In this document: in pieces, positions 44,301-56,227 of the stretch
How positions within the stretch are numbered: the first letter of the stretch is position 1
Layout of the letters: every line of letters begins with the position of its first letter
Assembly: GCF_029407905.1 (NCBI RefSeq)
Contig: NC_073624.1
Location: 632,501 to 696,500 of the forward strand
DNA from: Bubalus kerabau
Lineage: Eukaryota > Chordata > Mammalia > Artiodactyla > Bovidae
Length of the DNA: 64,000 nucleotides
Direction of reading: 5' to 3'
Translations under genes and position numbers: made by a program
Notes under the pieces: model-generated
What the model saw: only the letters and a program-made list of their open reading frames with translations
Databases searched by the model: none
What the model was told of the DNA's origin: nothing

Positions 44301-44441
44301 CACTGAAAGCATGGCGGGAGGGACTGCACGCTGACCACGCCGTGCTGGCCTCGGCTTCCTTTGCTGCCAACGCTTGGTGCTGACGAGGGTCGTTTGCCTC
44401 TGGAGGAGGTGATGGTGTGCATTTGCTTTCTACTGTTTACT

Positions 44442-44447
44442 AATAAA
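44442..44447 (+). terminator. TTLL8: Candidate TTLL8 poly(A) signal
   Basis: An AATAAA lies 270 bases after the last-exon stop, followed by a TTGTTTTC run. It fits a terminal exon starting at 43567 but is not proven. Confidence 0.4.
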
Positions 44448-44687
44448 ATGGCTTGTTTTCAGACACACACCGGCCATCTAGGTCTCCTCTCCTGAAAAGC
44501 GGGTCTTGGTCTGATCGTCTTTAGGATCACAGATCTTTCTTGCTGATGCGTAGGGGTAACAACCATCTACTCTTGGATTCTCCTCCTTTCTGAGTTGATT
44601 TGTGTGGCAAACACTGTCTCCCACTTTGTGACTTGTCTTTTCACTCCTTGATGGTAACTTTGGATATAAAGCCACGGTGTTGTTGTG

Positions 44688-44888
44688 CCTCAGTTGCTTA
44701 GTCGTGTCCAGTTCTTTGTGATCCCATGGACTGTAGTCTTCCAGGCTCCTCTGTCCGTGGAATTGTCCCAGGCAAGAATACTGCAGTGGGTAGCCATTCC
44801 TCCTCCAGGGGATCTTCCCGACCCAGGGATCAAACTTGAATCTCCTGCATTGGCAAGCTGTTTCTTTACCACTGAGCCACCACAGAAG
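44688..44888 (-). mobile_element. Bov-tA SINE
   Basis: Reverse copy: CTCAGTTGCTTAGTCGTGTC, GGCAAGAATACTGCAGTGGG, CATTGGCAAGCTGTTTCTTT. Confidence 0.9.
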
Positions 44889-45112
44889 CAAAAGTCACCT
44901 TAATTTTTAATAAACTCCAGTTGGTCAAGCTTTTCCTCCAGTTGGTGATTTTTGCATCTTGTCTCCTTACCCTGAGGCCGTGAAGACCTCCTCTTCTGGA
45001 AGCGCTGCTGTGGCGGGCACATACATTCCAGTCTTGAAAGCTCCAGCTGACTTGGCAGGTGGTGAGAGAGGGAGAGCCCAGCGCCCCACCCCCGCTCCGC
45101 CCCCCTCTCCGC

Positions 45113-45126
45113 GCCCCCCCCCCCCC
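45113..45126. repeat. Poly(C) run
   Basis: An unbroken run of about 13 C bases in a short GC-rich patch. Confidence 0.9.
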
Positions 45127-45129
45127 AGC

Positions 45130-46260
45130 TCCTTGCAGGCTCTTCTGGGCTTTTGGTCAGCTCCACTGGTTGGTCTGTCTGCCCTGGGCTAATGCCACAA
45201 GGTCTTCATAACTGTAGCTTTGCCGAATGTCTTCATGCTGGTCAGACAAGTCCTATAACCTTGCTTTCCTTCCTTGAAAATGCCTGGGCTGTGCTTGACC
45301 CCCTAGGCTTCCATTCAAGTTACAGGATTAGGTTGTCAAGATCTACCAACATCATTTTTGTAGTTAAAATTTTTTAAATGTTTATTGATATTAAAGCCAT
45401 CAGTTTGGTGAGAACTGACTTCTTTACATTATTGAGTCTTCAAATCTATGAATGTGATGTATCTATTCATAAATAAATCCTTTAATGCCTTTCAATAAGC
45501 TCTTAGATTTCTTTGCCATGGTATTGAACTTTTTTGTGTTGGATTTAGACTTACATATATTTTATTTTGTATTCTATTTTAAATAGTATCAAACTTAAAA
45601 ATATTTTCCTACAAATTGTGGCTGGTTGACAAAGAAGAAATTGATTTTTGTGAGTGGATTTTTTTGAAAATCCAGCTATCTGGCTATCATTTCTATTAGT
45701 TCATTAATATATTTGAAATTGTATTTTAACATGGACACTTGTATCAGCTGGTGAGCTTTCCTTTTCCCTGCAACGGTTACAGATTTCATATCTTCTTCTC
45801 ATTTTATTGCCTGTCTAGGACCTTGCTCATTCATTCCTTTTTCTCATCCCATCGGACCTCAGGTGCAAGCATTCTGACTAATAGTGATTCTTGGTTCATG
45901 ACATAGTTTCGTTGTTTGTCCTTGCATGGCCTACTTTTATTTAGGTCATTTTGATAGTGTGCTTAGAACTTGCACACAGGTTTTAATTTGGGTTTCAATG
46001 TGGCCAAAGTTACCAATCTTTCTTTTAGTCAATGTTATTTTGTCTCAAGGAATTTTTCCTTACCGTAAGGTTTAAAACTTTATTTACCTACATTTACTAC
46101 TAAGAGTTTCAAGCTTTGTTTTCGACATAAAAGTCCTAATCCATCTGGAGTTGACTTTTGTATATGTTGTGAGGAAAGAATCAAATTTTATTTTTGTCTC
46201 TGTAGATAATTTTTCAATTATTTATCGAAATAATCATTTCTATCTTCTTGTGAAAATAGT
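45130..46260 (-). mobile_element. Old L1 ORF2 sequence (antisense)
   Basis: CTCTTCTGGGCTTTTGGTCA..TCTTCATAACTGTAGCTTTG, TCAGTTTGGTGAGAACTGAC and TCTTCAAATCTATGAATGTG follow L1 antisense. No frame survives. Confidence 0.6.
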
Positions 46261-46271
46261 GCTGCACGTGC

Positions 46272-46482
46272 GTACGCGAGTGTGTTTCCGGAGTCTCCAC
46301 GTACGCGAGTGTGTGTTTCCGGAGTCTCCGCGTACGCGAGTGTGTGTTTCCGGAGTCTCCGCGTACGCGAGTGTGTGTTTCCGGAGTCTCCGCGTACGCG
46401 AGTGTGTGTTTCCGGAGTCTCCGCGTACGCGAGTGTGTGTTTCCGGAGTCTGCGTACGCGAGTGTGTGTTTCCGGAGTCTCT
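46272..46482. repeat. 31-bp CpG-rich tandem repeat, 7 copies
   Basis: Units begin with GTACGCGAG at 46272, 46301, 46332, 46363, 46394, 46425 and 46454. The core unit is GTACGCGAGTGTGTGTTTCC then GGAGTCTCCGC. The first and last units are shorter (29 bp). Each holds the palindromes CGTACG and TCCGGA. It interrupts AT-rich L1 sequence. Confidence 0.97.
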
Positions 46483-46589
46483 GCTCTGTTCACTGATGAA
46501 TTTGCTCCCCTGCACCAGGGCCACACTGTCCATGTTTTCCGGTGGGACAAGTTTCCTCTCTGCTCATCTTCATAAGAGTCTTGGTCATT

Positions 46590-47215
46590 CCTGACCTCAT
46601 TCTCTTCTATATAAATGTCATAATTGTTTTATCATGTCCAACAAAAATCCTTGGACTTGCATTGAATTCATAGATCAATTTGGGGAAAATGGATAAATGA
46701 ATGAAATCATGTCTTCTGTTCATGAACAGAACGTGTCTCTCCATTGACTTAGATCTTTATTTTTTAATATTTATTTTTATTCACTTATTTATTTGGCTGT
46801 GCTGGGTCTTCGTTGCAGCACGCAGGATCTTTTAGCTGTGGCATGTGGTATCTAGCTCCCTGACCAGGGATTGAACCTGAGCCCCCTGCATCGGGAGCTT
46901 GCAGTCTTAGCCATTGGACCACTAGTGAAGTCCCTAGATCTTCCTTAAATTTTAGAATTTCCGCATCAGAGATTATCTGCATCTCTCATTAGATTTTTTG
47001 TTACTTGATATTCAGACACTACTGCACATAGTGTCATCTCTGTATATAAATTTTCTCTTTGTTTGTTGCTGGCATATAGAATGAGATTGATTTCTATATA
47101 TTAATTTTCTATCTGCACATTTCTAAATTCTGTTGTTATTTCTGAAAATTTGCATGTTTCTTCATTTGAGATTCTATGTATAATTGTTCTACATAAATAA
47201 TTATATCTTATGCAA
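46590..47215 (-). mobile_element. Old L1 ORF2 sequence (antisense), SINE-interrupted
   Basis: TTGGACTTGCATTGAATTCA and TTGCTGGCATATAGAATGAG are L1 antisense signatures. A CHR-type SINE at 46765-46936 splits it. Confidence 0.7.
46765..46936 (-). mobile_element. CHR-type tRNA-derived SINE
   Basis: TTATTTGGCTGTGCTGGGTC, CTGACCAGGGATTGAACCTG and TTAGCCATTGGACCACTAG mark a reverse-orientation CHR SINE, ending in GAAGTCCCT. Confidence 0.9.
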
Positions 47216-48530
47216 GTTCAGTTCAGTTCAGTCGCTCAGTCGTGTCTGACTCTTTGCAACTCCATGAACCGCAACACTCCAGGCCTCCCTGTCCATTACT
47301 AACTCCCAAAGTCCACCCAAACCCATGTCCATCAAGTCAGTGATGCCATCCAACCATCTCATCTTCTGTTGTTCCCTTCTCCTCCTGCCCTCAATCTTTC
47401 CCAGCATCAGGGTCTTTTCAAATGAGTCAGCTCTTTGCATCAGGTGGCCAAAGTATTGGAGTTTCAGCTTCAGCATCAGTCCTTCTGATGAACACCCAGG
47501 ACTGATCTCCTTTAGGATAGACTGTTTGGATCTCCTTGCAGCCCAAGGGACTCTCAAGAGTCTTCTCCAACACCACAGTTCAAAAGCATCAATTCTTCGG
47601 CGCTCACCTTTCTTCACAGTCCAACTCTCGCATCCATACATGACCACTGGATAAACCATAGCCTTGACTGGATGGACCTTTGTTGGCAAAGTAATGTCTC
47701 TTCTTTTTAACATGCTATCTAGGTTGGTCATAACTTTCTTTCCAAGGAGTAAGCGTCTTTTAATTTCATGGCTGCAGTCACCATCTGCAGTGATTTTGGA
47801 GCCCAGAAAAATAAAGTCTGACACTGTTTCCCCATCTATTTGCTATGAAGTGATGGGACCGGATACCATGATCTTAAGTTTTCTGAATGTTGAGTTTTAA
47901 GCCAACTCTTTCACTCTCCTCTTTCACTTTCATCAAGAGGCTCTTTAGTTCTTCTTCACTTTCTGCCATAAGGGTGGTGTCATCTGCATATCTGAGGTTA
48001 TTGATATTTTCCCCAGCAATCTTGATTCCAGCTTGTGCTTCTTCCAGCCCAGCGTTTCTCATGATGTATTCCACATATAAATTAAATAAGCAGGGTGACA
48101 GTATACAGCCTTGACGAACTCCTTTTCCTATTTGGACAGTTGTTCCATGTCCAGTTGAAACTGTTGCTTCCTGACCTGCATACAGGTTTCTCAAGAGGCA
48201 GGTCAGGTGGTCTGGTATTCTCATCTCTTTCAGAATTTTCCACAGTTTATTGTGATCCACACAGTCAAAGGCTTTGGCATAGTCAATAAAGCAGAAACAG
48301 ATGTTTTTCTGGAACTCTCTTGCTTTTACAATGATCCAGCAGATGTTGACAATTTGATCTCTGGTTCCTCTGCCTTTTCTAAAACCAGCTTGAACATCTG
48401 GAAGTTCATGGTTCACGTATTGCTGAAGCCTGGCTTGGAGAATTTTGAGCATTACTTTACTAGCGTGTGAGATGAGTGCAATTGTGTGGTGGTTTGAGCA
48501 CTCTGTGGCACTGCCTTTCTTTGGGATTGG
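47216..48530 (-). mobile_element. BovB LINE, 1.3 kb
   Basis: Minus strand encodes BovB ORF2 from SHASKVMLKILQARLQQYV through FIDYAKAFDCVDHNKLW, GKGVRQGCILSPC and YADDTTLMAES to the 3' end. One frameshift at about 47825-47875 splits two otherwise open frames (192 and 198 codons). Confidence 0.95.
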
Positions 48531-49290
48531 TATAGCTTTGTATTAATGTCTCCCACCTCAATCTTTTTGCCCCTAATATCTTGTCTTATTGTACGGCTAG
48601 GACTTCCTACATAATATTTAGCACCATTGTTGAATTCCTGATTTTAAAGGAAATGTTTCTAACATTTTCTCATTTATAATGACATTTTCTGTAAGTCTTA
48701 ACAAAGCTATAGATATGATATATAGATATAAATGTATACATACTCTAGCATGTTAACGTAGTTTATTTCTAATCTTTATGAAGAATTTTTATTGTGACTG
48801 TGTAATGAAAATTCTCAATTTTTTGCATCTATGAGGTTATAAGTTTTTTCTTCTTATTAGGATTAAAATGGTAAATAACATCAACAGGTTTTCCTTTTTC
48901 TAAGAAGTTGCCTGTAGCACCTAACATCAATCGATTTTTTAATGTGAAACCAACCTTGCATTCCAGGAATGATCCTAACTTGGTCTGATGTTGAGTTTGA
49001 CATATAGGGCTGGTTTTGCTTTCTTGCATGTAGTTAAAATTGGTTCTCAACTACAGTTTATTTACATTTTTTCTAGTTCAGACTATTACAAATAGTGCTA
49101 TTGTGAACAATGCTGAATTTGGCGAACACGTATTCATCTTTCTGTAGGAATGGAATTTCTGGGTCAGGCATTCAACTCTGGTTGGCACTCCCAAGGAATT
49201 TCCCAGGAACGTATGAGTCTTCCAGTCACTGCACACTCTTGCAACAGTAGATAGTCTCTGTCCTTCCACTTCAGCCATCCTAAGATTTGG
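48531..49290 (-). mobile_element. Old L1-like segment (antisense)
   Basis: AT-rich sequence such as AACCTTGCATTCCAGGAATG and TATTGTGAACAATGCTGAAT, characteristic of L1 antisense text from more than one fragment. Confidence 0.55.
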
Positions 49291-49371
49291 CGCTTTCTCT
49301 GCTGTGGGCCCAGGTTTGATCCCTGCTCAGGGAAATAAAACCTTGCAAACCGCCCGCATGGTCAAGAAACA
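49290..49371 (+). mobile_element. CHR-type SINE fragment
   Basis: GGCCCAGGTTTGATCCCTGC followed by CAGGGAAATAAAACCTTGCA and ACCGCCCGCATGG is the 3' half of a CHR SINE in sense orientation. Confidence 0.65.
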
Positions 49372-52177
49372 AATGTCAGCAGCTTTTAATCCTGACAGTC
49401 CAGCTCAACATGCTCCTGCAAAGGATCTTTTTGTATTTGATTTGACAGATTTTTCTGTAACCTATTCCTACTGACTTGTAGGCATTCTTTATATATTCTG
49501 GATACAAGTCCTTTGGTGGGTATATATGTTGGTATGTGTATTAAAGATGTCTTTTCTTGTTCTGTGATTTGCCTTTCACTCTCTTAATAGTATCTTTTCA
49601 TGTACATAAATTATTAATTGCAGTATATTCCAATATATTGTCTTTATGATTAGCAATTATGTTTTCTGTTTGTGAAATCTTTGCCTACCTCAGAATCATC
49701 AAAAATAGTCACTTCTGTTTTGATCGTCAAGTTGCACGGTTTCACCTTTCACATTTAGAGGTGTATTCCGCCTGGAACTGTTTCTGTGTGATGTGATGTA
49801 GGAATGAAGACTCACGGGTTTTGTATGGACTTTCAGCTGATGCTGCGTGAATGCTGTGTCCGTCACGCTGTGCTGCGCCGCCTCTGAAAGACAGGTGACG
49901 GGATGTGTTGTTCTGGTTTTGGAGTCTACTCTGTCCCAGCTGTCTGTTTTCCTATCTTTATTAGGTCAGGTCTCTGCAGCAATGATTTTGCAGAACAGGG
50001 ACACCTCCTCCGCAACCTCAGTGGTGTTTCTTCAGCAAGCACCTCTTGCTCACACAATTTCAGGTCAGCTGTAGAGGTGCTGGGCTCCACCAGGGAGGCT
50101 GAGCCAGGCTCCAGGCTGCGCAGTGAGTTCTGATCCACCCCACATGTCTCCCCTCCTGGGCGAGTGGCTCCCCTGGGTGCCGTCTTCACAAGGCAGATGG
50201 TATACGCTTGAGAGGGCGAGTCAGGCCACATCTGCCCAGTGAGTGAGGAAGGGTACTCCTCAGAGGGAGAGGAGGAGCGGGGTGGACGTGGTCAAATAAA
50301 CCACAGGCCACCTTCTGGCCATCAGCATTCACCCTCCTTCTGCAAACAGTACACACTCGCCACCACCCACTCCAAAAGTCTCCCCAGTCATAGAGCCAGG
50401 CTCCGAGTCCGGGATCTCAGGATTCCATGTCACCCTTCTTCACCTGGACACTTGTGAGTCAGAGACAAGCCTTCCAGTCCGGGATTTACGTTCCCTTCCC
50501 CATGAGCATGGCTGTTGCTTGGATGCTGGCAGAAGACATATGACTCCTAGGTCAGAGACGAAGGCTCATCACTCCTGGTGACCGCGACTCTGTCTGGGAC
50601 AGTCCTGCAGAGTGACAAGCATGGCCAGGTGGCTGGCGCACACACAGGGCCTGCATCATGGCTGGGAACGGTGAACTTGGCACACTCGCTGCTTTTTCAG
50701 GAAGCAGTAAGAAGCCTGGAAGGAGATGCCCCCTCACCTGAGATGTGGCCCTGGTGAAGGCTGGTCAGGGCCTTGCACAGCCAGACATACCTCGAAGGAG
50801 ACGTGGGAGGGCACAAAAGACCGAGGACCCTCTCCCAACCAGCGGCACCTGCGTGCACGCATGCATGTGCGTGCACACGCACACGCACACCCCAGAGTGG
50901 GCCCAACACAGGGCATCGGGTGCACCCGAATCTCCCACACAAGACACCATGGGCCCCTTCTGTGGGGGGGACTCTGTGCCACGATGAAGCCCCTTTTCCA
51001 TTTTCCGCGAGGCTTGGCTCCGTCCCATCTCCCCATCGTCGTCCATGCCCATGTTTGTTTTCAAGATGTGCCCTTCTCTCTGCCCACCTGGGATTCTGGG
51101 GCCAATCCATGCCCACCCCCGGGAGCCTCCTGCCCCGCCTGCCCCTTCTGAGTGCCTGGCAGAGCGCGAGGCAGCTGCCGTCGGCCTGGCTGGAGGCTGC
51201 GCCCCTGCCGGTCGGTCTCCCTGCAAGTGTCTCCGTTTTGTCTGTGGCTGGAGAGCGGATGAGAGCCTGGCTCCCCAGCGGGGCTCTGCCGGCTCCGCGG
51301 TGCTCCGCCCCCTGGGTTCTGCCGCCTCCTCTGGCGGGCCGCCTCCCCATACTCAGGTCCCCAGGCTCGGCCATCACAGGGAGGGGCAGGACACCACAGC
51401 TGCCCTGCCCCCCGGCCCGTCCTGTCCCGGGGCCCACTTGGGTCCAGGGGGGCGACTCTGCTGGGCTTAGGCGCCTTCTGCCCGTCGTAGGAGTCAAGAT
51501 TTCTCCTGCAGCCGCTCTGGATGAGCATCCTCCGGGACTGCTCGGGGTGCACCCATTCTCGAGTCACTCCAGAGAGGCACCTGGCTGTGCCACAGGGCGC
51601 ACGTGGCCCTCTGGCCCAGCGCCACCAGGGGCAGTGTCACTGTGGCTGACGTTTGCCTCCGTCTCAGTGCCGCTGGGAGGGGAGGGGGCCAACTTCCTGC
51701 AGCCCCCTGGCCTCCACCAGCTGGTTCCCAAGCCCACGGCACCTATAGATGCTGTTGAGAGGACCCCCGCGTGTGTCCGGGCGGGTCTGTGCTGCTGGGA
51801 CGGCGCGTGGTGGAGCTCCAGTGACGCGAGTCATCGGGGTCACGCCGCTGCGGCGGAGACCGGCAGGGGGCCGGGCTGCACGTGCTTCCAGGCTGCCGGC
51901 TGGGCTCCCGCCAGAACCTCAGGGGCTCGTCCAGTGTGGCTGGCTGCCGGGGCGTGTTTGTCTCACGGCAGCCAGGCAGCCGGGCCAGAGTGGTCAGCCT
52001 CCACCCCCGGTCCGTGGGTGGCAGCTGGTCACAGGCTATGCCCGGCCAGCAGCAGGGGACACACGCTCTGCACAGTGGCTGTCTGGGCCCTTGCGTTTCC
52101 ATATGTGTGTTAGGGTCAGCCTGACATATGTGTGTTAAGGTCAATCGCAGGAGTAACAAAAAAGAGAGACAGAAGGG
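49372..52177. other. Downstream sequence, no exon supported
   Basis: The first 400 bases are AT-rich and L1-like. From about 50230 the DNA becomes GC-rich and carries long open frames on both strands (for instance 50773-52113). Their composition (Pro, Ala, Ser, Cys, Arg), the overlapping frames and lack of resemblance to any protein argue for chance. Confidence 0.5.
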
Positions 52178-52388
52178 AGGAGTGCTCAGTCACTCAATCA
52201 CGGACGACTGTTTGTGACCGCATGGTCTGTAGCCTGCCAGGCTTTTCTGTCCATGGAATTTTCCAGGCAAGAACACTGGAGTGGGTAGCCTATTCCTCCT
52301 CCAGGGGATCTTCCCGGAATCAAACCCGTTTCTCCTGTCTCTTGCCCTGAGGGCGGATTCTTTACCGTTGAGCCACCTGAGAAGCCCA
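52178..52388 (-). mobile_element. Bov-tA SINE
   Basis: AGTGCTCAGTCACTCAATCA, TTCCAGGCAAGAACACTGGA and TTCTTTACCGTTGAGCCACC mark a reverse copy. Confidence 0.88.
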
Positions 52389-52794
52389 AGGAAGGCTCTG
52401 GGAGTGGGGAGCTGCCAGGACTTTGACTGGAGTCGCCTTGAATCTGCAGAGGGGAGAACTGATGTCTTTCTTATACTGAGTCTTTCTAATCAAATCAGGT
52501 CTACACCATTTGAGGCTGTCTTTGATTTTCTCTGGACCATGTTTGGTAGTTTTTCAGGGCAGCAGTCTGGCACATCTTTCATTGGATTTTTTTTCTGGCT
52601 GCTTGATGGTTTTAATGCCACAGAGCAGGGACATGGAGAACAGGGACAGTTCTCTCTGGAAGGTTTCCTGTGCCCCTTCCCACTCTGTCCTCCCGTTGTG
52701 GGATGACCGCTCTCTGACTTCCATCAGCCCAGGCTGTCCAGCCACGCGTGGACCCCCCCAGAATATGCTCGCCTGTGCCGGCCTCTCTGGCCTT

Positions 52795-52990
52795 GGGTGG
52801 TACCTGGGCTTCTCATTGCAGCAGCTTGTCTCGTTGCAGAACACGGGCTCTAGAAATGCAGACTTCAGGGGTTGTGGTGCACAGGCTTGGTTGCTCCGTG
52901 GCATGTGGCATCTTTCCAGACCAGGGATCAAACCCATATCCCCTGCATTGGCAGGGGGATTCTTATCCACTGTACCACTAGAGAAGTCCC
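52795..52990 (-). mobile_element. CHR-type tRNA-derived SINE
   Basis: TTGTGGTGCACAGGCTTGGT, CAGACCAGGGATCAAACCCA and TATCCACTGTACCACTAGAG fit a reverse CHR SINE ending GAAGTCCC. Confidence 0.85.
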
Positions 52991-53179
52991 ACACTTAAGT
53001 CTTAATCAGTGCAGCTCTGAAATAAGTTTTGAAAAGCAGTAGCTAAATTCTCTGATGCTGTTTCCTGCCCAGGATCTCCTGGACTGTTCTGTCTTCTGCA
53101 TCTCCTTTTACATTTTAGAGTCAGCTTGCAGATTACTACAGAGACAGCCTGGAGGGAATTTGACTGCAGTCATGACAAA

Positions 53180-53514
53180 TTTTTTTTTTTTTTGCCTTTT
53201 CATACTGTTCATGGGGTTCTCAAGGCAAGAATAGTGAAGTGGTTTGCCATTCCCTTCTCCAGTGGACCACATTTTGTCAGAACTCTCCACCATTACCTGT
53301 CCATCTTGGGTGGCCCCACACGGCATGGCTCAGTTTCATTGAGTTAGACAAGGCTGTGGTCCATGTGATCGGTTTGGTTAGTTTTCTGTGATTGTGGCTT
53401 TCATTCTGTCTGCCCTCTGATGGATGAGGATAAGAGGCTTATGGAAGCTTCCTGATGGGAGAGACTGACTGAGGGGGAAACTGGGTCCTGTTCTGATGGG
53501 CGGGGCCATGCTCA
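53180..53514 (-). mobile_element. Internal BovB fragment with an A tail
   Basis: Minus strand reads an upstream BovB segment (GAGCATGGCCCCGCCCATC to CATGAACAGTATGAAAAGGC) and stops in a 13-base A run. No other BovB here ends like this; all the others end in pentamer repeats. Confidence 0.75.
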
Positions 53515-55262
53515 GTTCACTTCAGTGCAGTCTCCCAGTCGTGTACGACTCTTTACGACCCCATGGACTGCAGCACACCAGGCTTCTCTCTCCATCACCA
53601 ACTCCCAGAGCTTGCTTAAACTTATGCCCATCGAGTCGGTGGTGCTATCCAATCATCTCATCCTCTGTTGTCCCCTTCTCCTCCTGCCTTCAGTCTTTCC
53701 CAGCATCAGAGTTTTTTCCAGTGAGTCAGTTCTTCATATCAGGTGGCCAAACTATTGGAGTTTCAGCTTCAGCATCAGTCCTTCCAATGAATATTCAGGA
53801 CTGATTTCCTTTAGGATGGACTGGTTGGATCTCCTTGCAGACCAAGGGACTCTCAAGAGTCTTCTCCAACACCACAGTTCAAAAGCATCAATTCTTCAGA
53901 GCTCAGCTTTCTTTATAGTCCAACTCTCACATCTGTAACTGACCACTGGAAAAGCCATAGCTTTGACTTTACAGACCTTTGCCTGTAAAGTAATATCTCT
54001 GCTTTTTAATATGCTGTTAAGGTTGGTCATAACTTTTCTTCCAAGAAGCAAGTGTCTTTTAATTTCATGGCTGCAGTCACCATCTGCAGTGATTTTGGAG
54101 CCCCCCAAAATAAAGTCTCTCACTGTTTCCATTGTTTCCCCATTTGCCATGAAGTGACAGGACCGGATGCCATGATCTTCATTTTTTGAATGTTGAGTTT
54201 TAAGCCAACTTCTTCACTCTCTTCTTTCACTTTCACCAAGAGGAACTTTAGCTCTTCTTCAGTTTCTGCCATAACGGTGGTGTCATCTGCGTATCTGAAG
54301 TTATTGATATTTCTCCTGGCAATCTTGATTCCAGCTGTGTTTCATCCAGCCCGTCATTTTGTATGATGTACTCTGCATAGAAGTTAAATAAGCTGGGTGA
54401 CAACATACAGCCTTGACAGAGTCCTTTCCCAATTTGGAACCAGTCTGTTATTCCATGTGCCGTTCTAACTGTTGCTTCTTGACCCGAATACAGATTTCTA
54501 AGGAGGCAGGTGACGTGGTCTGGTATTCCCATCTCTTCAAGAATTTTCCATAGTTTGTTGTGATCCACACAGTCAAAGGTTTTGGCATAGTCAATAAAAC
54601 AGAAGTATATGTTTTTCTGGCACTCTCTTGCTTTTTCTGTGATCCAACAGATGTTGGCAATTTAATCTCTGGTTCCTCTGCCTTTGCTAAATCCAGCTTG
54701 AACATATGGAAATTCTTGGTTCATGTACTATTGAAGCCTGGCTTGGAGAATTTTGAGCATTACTTTGCTATAGTGTGAGATAAGTGTGGTTGTACAGTAG
54801 TTTGTGTGTTCTTTGCATTGCCTTTCTTTGGGATTGGAGTGAAAACTGACCTTTTCCAGTCTCGTGCCCACTGCTGAGTTTTCCAAATTTGCTGGCATGT
54901 TGAGTGCATCACTTTAACAGCATCATCTTTTAAGATTTGAAATAGCTCAGCAGGAATTCCATCACTTCCACTAGCTTTGTTCGTAGTGTTGCTTCCTAAG
55001 GCCCATTTGACTTCAGACAGCAGGATGTCTGACTCTAGGTGAGTGATCACACCATCGTGGTTATCTGGGTCATGAATATCTTTTTTGTACAGTTCTTCTG
55101 TGTATTCTTGCCACCTCTTCTTACTATCTTCTGCTTCTGTTCAGTCCATACCGTTTCTGTCCTTTATTGAGCCCATCTTTGCATGAAATGTTCCCTTGGT
55201 ATCTAATTTTCTTGAAGAGATCTCTAGTTTTTCCCTATTTTCTTCAATTTAAGTCTGAACAC
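53515..55262 (-). mobile_element. BovB LINE, 1.75 kb, degenerate
   Basis: Minus strand runs from near 55262 (RT N-terminal region, KASGSDGIPAELFQILKDD) through GKGLCQGCMLSPSLFNFYA to the 3' end. Several frameshifts break it. Near its 5' end it seems to have lost about 380 bases compared with its neighbour at 55263. Confidence 0.92.
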
Positions 55263-55296
55263 TGCCAAATTCAGACTTAAATTGAAGAAAGTAGGG
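55233..55296. repeat. 27-bp palindromic junction between two BovB copies
   Basis: Arms 55233-55259 and 55270-55296 are reverse complements with one mismatch (TTCAGACTTAAATTGAAGAA core) around a 10-base loop. They are the same BovB segment in opposite orientation. Confidence 0.95.
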
Positions 55297-56227
55297 AAAA
55301 CCACTAGACCATTCAGGTATGACCTAAATCAAATCTCTTGTGATTATACAGTGTAAGTGACAAATAGATTCAAGGGACTAGATCTGATAGACAGAGAGTG
55401 CCTGATGAACTATGGACGGAGGTTCGTGACACAGTACAGGAGGCAGGGATCAAGACCATCCCCATGGAAAAGAAATACAAAAAGCCAAAATGGCTGTCTG
55501 AGGAGGCCTTACAAGTAGCTGACAAAAGAAGAGAAGCTAAAAGCAAAGGAGAAAAGGAAAGATATACCCATCTGAATGCAGAGTTCCAAAGAATAGCAAG
55601 GAGAGATAATAAAGCCTTCCTCAGTGATCAATGCAAACGAATAGGGGAAAACAACAGAATGGGAAAGACTAGAGATCTCTTCAAGAAAATTAGAGATACC
55701 AAGGGAGCATTTCATGCAAAGATGGGCTCAATAAAGGACAGAAATGGTATGGACCTAACAGAAGCAGAAGATATTAAGAAGAGTGACAAGAATACAGAGA
55801 AGAACTGTACAAAAAAGAGCTTCATGACCCAGATAACCACGATGGTGTGATCACTCACCTAGAGCCAGACATCTGAAGTCTGGCTGAAGTAGTCTGAAGT
55901 CAAGTGGGCCTTAGGAAACATCACTATGAACAAAGCTTGTGGAGGTGATGGAATTTAAGTTGAACTCTTTCAAATCCTAAAAGATGATGCTGTGAAAGTG
56001 CTGCATTCAATATGCCAGCAAATTTGGAAAACTCAGCAGTGGCCACAGAACTAGAAAAGGTCAGTTTTCATTCCAATTCCAAAGAGAGGCAATGCCAAAG
56101 AACATTCAAACTACCGCACAAATGCACTCATCTCTAGCAAAGGAAAGCTCAAAATTCTCCAAGCCAGGCTTCAGCAGTACAGGAACTGTGAACTTCCAGA
56201 TGTTCAAGCTGAATTTTAAAAAGGCAG
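55263..56227 (+). mobile_element. BovB LINE fragment, head-to-head with previous copy
   Basis: Sense BovB from AGACTTAAATTGAAGAAAGT through PKWLSEEALQVADKRREAK and KKIRDTKGAFHAKMGSI to an RT-region end at GCTGAATTTTAAAAAGGCAG. A frameshift follows at about 55780. It lacks the normal 3' end because L1 sequence begins at once. Confidence 0.92.

Noticed and set aside
46218..46594. Open frames through the 31-bp array
   Set aside because: Repetitive translation products caused by the tandem units, with frames open on both strands.
50773..52113. 446-codon open frame in GC-rich DNA downstream of TTLL8
   Set aside because: Composition is biased to Pro, Ala, Ser, Cys and Arg, overlapping frames are also open, no domain is visible and no splice context supports it. 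Taken as a chance frame.
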